16,241 nt of DNA from Desulfobacula sp. (GTDB lineage: Bacteria > Desulfobacterota > Desulfobacteria > Desulfobacterales > Desulfobacteraceae): positions 1 to 16,241 of the forward strand of contig JABIYQ010000537.1 in assembly GCA_018702715.1 (NCBI GenBank). Reading direction: 5' to 3'. This document shows positions 13,943 through 16,241 of the stretch, piece by piece. Below the pieces are notes generated by a model. The model did not search any database, had not been told where the DNA came from, and saw nothing but the letters and a program-made list of their open reading frames with translations. The position numbers were made by a program, and so were the translations under genes. Each line of letters opens with the position of its first letter. Within the stretch, counting starts at the first letter, position 1.

Positions 13943-15547
13943 CTAAAAATCTGTTTCATCTGATACTAATTCTGTCTCAACCAATGTATGAGACTCATTA
14001 TTCTTGGCCTCTTTTTCATATGAATTAATAGTTTCAGGGAGTTGAGGGGTTACAGGTAAAGTTTCCCTAACATCTTGCATTCTTTTTTCATTAACATCCA
14101 TTCCGGCTGGATTTTGATTATTTTCCGGCACCTCGGGATTCAGATTTGAAATGTCGATGAACCGATTCCCGGAATGTCCTTTTTCAACCTGAACTCCTTT
14201 TTCCCGCAAGAATGCAGATACCCTACCAAGCTTACGTGACAACTGGTTCGGCAGTTTTGGCCAGTTTGGATATTTGTTTTTCTTCTGGTTGATGCAATCC
14301 TCAAGTTTATCCAGGAGTTCCGAAGCGGTTCCATGCCAAGAGTCGCTATCGGCCATTAATTTGAGAATGGCTATGGCTACTGGCTCTGCATCAATTGTGT
14401 CATCCACCGTATTTGCCCGTGAATTCTGTAAAGTTTCAAGGAAAAGACCTTTGTTCCAGGGAAGCTGTTCTTCCGCTGCAATGATCCACTTGGCAAAATC
14501 TGCCATCCTGGGAAGCTTTTCTTCATCAACTTGGTCATAATTTTTAAGTGCTGCGGAAACTGCATTGCAAAGTGCGCCAAAAATAAGGGGTCGGTCCTTT
14601 TTCCATGATTCTTTCAGTTCTTTGACGGTTTTACGTTCTTCCGGTTTGATAAAATTAAGCTTTACAATCACAGACCTGTCCAGAAGATCCTGGCGTGTCG
14701 GGATAAAGCTAATGGTGTTGATGATAGTGGGCCGTTTACACGTAAGCTGGGTCTCCTCTGTTGTGGTATAAAGTGTTCTGGTTGTAAAACCTGCTCCCGT
14801 AGCAAGCTTGCAGATGTTGTCAGATTGCTTATCAGTGATTTTAGAAATGTTGTCATAACAAAGGATAAAATCATTGCTTGCTGCGATCATGAGATTTTTC
14901 ATCGATTTTGACAGGTTCCGCAGTGGCACGGTTGAGTCATCCAGCAGATCCTTAATGAATTCTGTTGTCGTGCTTTTTGCAGAACCTTGTTCGCCGATCA
15001 GGAAAAGTGGAGGATAACCACCTTCCGTATTCATGCACGACAGCAGCCAGGATGCAAAAAGAATGAAATCTTCCTCGGCTTTAAATGGGATATATTTCAT
15101 CAGCAGCCGCAAGTCTTTGGCCAACCCTTTGATGTCTGGTGCTCCGATCGCCCTTTGAATTTTAGAACGGACAAATTTTACCGGCGGATTGGTAATGACC
15201 CGGTAATTATCACCAGTAATCTCTACGACTTCAAATTTGGTATTACCAAGATCAATGTATACAACATTTTCCAACTTCGCGAACCGGTAATAAACAGGTT
15301 TGACTGGAGCATATAATGTTGCATGCATGTCTAAATTGTCAATAATCTCATGAACTATCCCTTTAGAAGGGAAAAATTCATTGAGGGAATAGTGCAGATG
15401 GTTTAAAAGCTTAACAAATTCCGAGCCTCGAAGAGGATATGTTACCCCCATAAAGGTCAGAAAAGTTTCCTCTTCCTCTGTTTTGAAGATTTCAAATTTT
15501 TTGAAATCTAATGGTGCTTGAAAAAAATCTTCTGGTAAGGTATTCAT
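13943..15547 (-). CDS. P4/DUF927-like primase-associated ATPase
   Basis: This is an ATPase of the kind found in phage satellites and integrated islands beside replication origins, usually linked to primases. From the ATG at 15547 (534 aa), an N-terminal beta-rich region carries VYYRFAKLENVVYIDLGN (about 86-103). A P-loop motor follows: Walker A GEQGSAKST (185-193), Walker B-like FILCYDN (227-233), a RPTIIN segment (272-277) and DLLDRSVIVKL (287-297). A winged-helix-like region near 395-480 (WHGTASELL ... LSRKLGRVSAFLRE) and an acidic tail end the protein. No primase catalytic domain is seen. I chose 15547 because AAGGAG lies about 9 bases upstream. An in-frame ATG at 15610 falls inside the conserved leader. 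It is the first gene of an operon with the methyltransferase fusion. Confidence 0.85.
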   Translation of the reverse strand: MNTLPEDFFQAPLDFKKFEIFKTEEEETFLTFMGVTYPLRGSEFVKLLNHLHYSLNEFFPSKGIVHEIIDNLDMHATLYAPVKPVYYRFAKLENVVYIDLGNTKFEVVEITGDNYRVITNPPVKFVRSKIQRAIGAPDIKGLAKDLRLLMKYIPFKAEEDFILFASWLLSCMNTEGGYPPLFLIGEQGSAKSTTTEFIKDLLDDSTVPLRNLSKSMKNLMIAASNDFILCYDNISKITDKQSDNICKLATGAGFTTRTLYTTTEETQLTCKRPTIINTISFIPTRQDLLDRSVIVKLNFIKPEERKTVKELKESWKKDRPLIFGALCNAVSAALKNYDQVDEEKLPRMADFAKWIIAAEEQLPWNKGLFLETLQNSRANTVDDTIDAEPVAIAILKLMADSDSWHGTASELLDKLEDCINQKKNKYPNWPKLPNQLSRKLGRVSAFLREKGVQVEKGHSGNRFIDISNLNPEVPENNQNPAGMDVNEKRMQDVRETLPVTPQLPETINSYEKEAKNNESHTLVETELVSDETDF

Positions 15548-15640
15548 AAAGTCAGTCTCCTTGTTTGTGCTGTTTGAAAAGATCCCCTTGAATCTGCTCA
15601 ATTCCAGCAACGTAAAAATTATCTACAAGGAGAGGTAGAT
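15548..15640 (-). promoter_or_regulatory. Leader copy B: SD-sequestering structure before the ATPase gene
   Basis: On the minus strand TCTCCTTGT (15633-15625) is a perfect 9-bp complement of ACAAGGAGA (15564-15556), the ATPase ribosome binding site. Nested inside are TTGCTG (15610-15605) against CAGCA (15572-15568), and AGATTC-AAGG-GGATCT (15595-15580, one G-U pair). The apical CAAGGGG could instead pair with the CCTTG of the outer strand, which would free the ribosome binding site. This is a plausible translational switch. No known riboswitch class is recognised. Confidence 0.58.
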
Positions 15641-15645
15641 TTTAG

Positions 15646-15672
15646 GTGTCGCGGTACGACAAAATGTGTCGC
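15646..15672. promoter_or_regulatory. Operator-like block, copy B
   Basis: GTGTCG occurs at 15646-15651 and 15666-15671, 20 bases apart, with CGAC at 15657-15660. The spacing is identical to the block at 10569-10595, while the linker bases differ (AAAAT here, TTTTT there). Conserved key bases with changed linkers suggest a protein-binding site shared by the two transcription units. Confidence 0.55.
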
Positions 15673-15703
15673 AACTGATAAATTTCAATAAAATTAGATA
15701 GAT

Positions 15704-15732
15704 AGAAAATATTAAAAAATTTAATATTTTCT
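15704..15732. repeat. AT-rich perfect palindrome
   Basis: Two 13-bp perfect arms (15704-15716 and 15720-15732) flank a 3-base AAA centre. Every base is A or T except the outermost G/C pair near each end. It lies between the operator block and the 9-mer repeats and could be an unwinding element of an origin, or a promoter-proximal structure. Confidence 0.5.
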
Positions 15733-15761
15733 GGAATGTTTGAAAATAGTTTTATATAATT

Positions 15762-15917
15762 CACCGTCCAATCATCCAGCACCGTCCAAATGATTATGAA
15801 TTTGATAATCCAGCCAAAAACATATTTGTCGTTAATTAGAAGGCCTCATTTTTAAAATGTCTAAAAAAATTAAAAAAGTTTTGAGAAAATCATCGTCCAA
15901 ATCGTCCACCGTCCAAA
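15762..15917. repeat. Iteron-like 9-mer direct repeats, candidate replication origin
   Basis: Five copies of A[C/T]CGTCCA plus one base (A in four, C in one) lie in one orientation at 15763, 15781, 15892, 15901 and 15908. A degenerate copy (ATCATCCAG) at 15771 fills the gap between the first two. Spacing is close to 9 or 18 bases within each cluster, and the clusters are separated by about 100 AT-rich bases. Repeats of this kind next to a primase-linked ATPase gene at the end of an island are typical of iterons in an element's replication origin. That function is inference. Confidence 0.5.
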
Positions 15918-16040
15918 ATTAATTAATATCGGCCTTGGAATCTGTGAAGGTAAAAAAATATTTCTGTGTGAGAGTCTGTGTGAGAAAAACATTCCAAAAT
16001 GTGCTAAACAAGACAAAATTGGAAAAAATCTGGAAAATGA
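15918..16040. other. Non-coding inner end of the element
   Basis: No gene is supported. The stretch is AT-rich and contains the tandem pair TCTGTGTGAGA described separately. Open frames here run into the tRNA remnant and have no ribosome binding site. Confidence 0.4.
15963..15985. repeat. Tandem 11-mer pair near the attachment site
   Basis: TCTGTGTGAGA occurs at 15963-15973 and again at 15975-15985, a 12-base period. It lies about 115 bases inside the tRNA scar, the distance at which integrase arm-type or excisionase sites are often found. With no integrase in the window, the role is only a suggestion. Confidence 0.35.
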
Positions 16041-16064
16041 AAACCCCTTTGAATAAAGGGGTTT
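16041..16064. terminator. Perfect 10-bp hairpin near the element end
   Basis: AAACCCCTTT (16041-16050) and AAAGGGGTTT (16055-16064) pair perfectly around GAAT. The T-rich side follows on the minus strand (TTTTCATTTT), so it may insulate the element from transcription entering from the right. It could act in both directions. Confidence 0.55.
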
Positions 16065-16098
16065 CAGTGTTTATGAGGGTTTTAGGAAACTCGGAGGT

Positions 16099-16148
16099 TT
16101 TCACTCGTAATGAGCAGGTCTACGGTTCGAATCCGTACATTGGCTCCA
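16099..16148 (+). pseudogene. 3' fragment of tRNA-Thr(CGU): attachment-site scar
   Basis: The fragment carries an anticodon-loop remnant with CGT at 16106-16108, a variable-loop segment, a perfect T-arm (TACGG / CCGTA around TTCGAAT, 16121-16137 region), the acceptor 3' strand CATTGGC, a discriminator T and an encoded CCA (16146-16148). A 5' acceptor strand GCCAATG and a D-arm are absent from the bases to the left, and the upper anticodon stem has mismatches. This is the remnant left when an element integrates at the 3' end of a tRNA gene; the intact gene should be at the other end, left of the window. DNA after 16148 is probably chromosomal flank. Confidence 0.75.
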
Positions 16149-16241
16149 CCCTAATCCCATATGAATAATTATTTTTCACATTTGGAACCAGGTTTTCCAC
16201 CCTGAAGAAGTTCTCTTATTATTTTGAGATCTTATTACAGA
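16149..16241. other. Probable chromosomal flank beyond the element
   Basis: These 93 bases follow the tRNA CCA end. I see no gene or repeat in them. If the tRNA fragment is the attachment site, this is host DNA. Confidence 0.4.

Noticed and set aside
15548..15610. N-terminal extension of the ATPase from the ATG at 15610
   Set aside because: The extra 21 codons fall inside the conserved leader, no good ribosome binding site precedes 15610, and 15547 has AAGGAG at normal spacing.
15762..15917. CRISPR-like array from the CGTCCA repeats
   Set aside because: The repeat unit is only 9 bases, copies abut or overlap, and no spacers of regular length or cas genes are present. Iterons fit better.
15935..16168. 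77-codon plus-strand frame crossing the tRNA remnant
   Set aside because: It passes through a tandem repeat, a perfect hairpin and the tRNA fragment, and has no ribosome binding site, so it is accidental.

Overview
The window looks like the distal end of an integrated mobile element carrying defence-type cargo. It comes from a moderately AT-rich Gram-negative bacterium. Gene style suggests something like Desulfobacterota, but no marker gene settles this and I hold it loosely. At the right end, 16099-16148, lies the 3' part only of a tRNA-Thr(CGU) gene: anticodon arm remnant, T-arm, acceptor 3' strand and CCA, with no matching 5' half. That is the usual scar of an island integrated at a tRNA 3' end, so the element should extend leftward out of the window. 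No integrase is visible.

Left part (1-2300): two back-to-back unknown genes (a soluble 129-aa protein, then a small multi-pass membrane protein), a non-coding stretch with a terminator-like hairpin, and an unknown membrane-anchored protein. Centre (2301-8881, plus strand): a complete type I restriction-modification operon, hsdM-hsdS-hsdR, with a YgjP-like zinc-peptidase gene attached. An unrecognised 251-aa gene follows (8948-9703). Then comes a non-coding region with nested inverted repeats, and a 55-aa ribbon-helix-helix-like regulator (10036-10203).

Right part (10320-15547, minus strand): a P4/DUF927-style primase-associated ATPase gene (13943-15547), followed after 78 bases by a 1048-residue gene (10718-13864) that ends in a clear intrinsic terminator. 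This large protein is the most striking object here. It joins a beta-class DNA amino-methyltransferase, a complete DUF1848 domain with its cysteine cluster, and an SPL-like radical-SAM domain in one reading frame. I infer DNA methylation followed by Fe-S/radical chemistry, possibly base hypermodification. Downstream is a small, very basic ORF (10320-10469).

The ATPase gene and the small basic ORF share a duplicated 5' region of about 130 bases. Each copy has the same two-repeat operator-like block (GTGTCG twice, 20 bases apart, with an inverted CGAC between) and a leader in which an upstream sequence can pair with the Shine-Dalgarno sequence. An inner hairpin has different stem sequences in the two copies but keeps its pairing and its AAGG loop. 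This points to a shared regulatory module, possibly a translational RNA switch. Upstream of the ATPase gene are an AT-rich perfect palindrome and five direct copies of a 9-mer (A[C/T]CGTCCA plus one base) on a roughly 9-base spacing, a good candidate for the element's replication origin.
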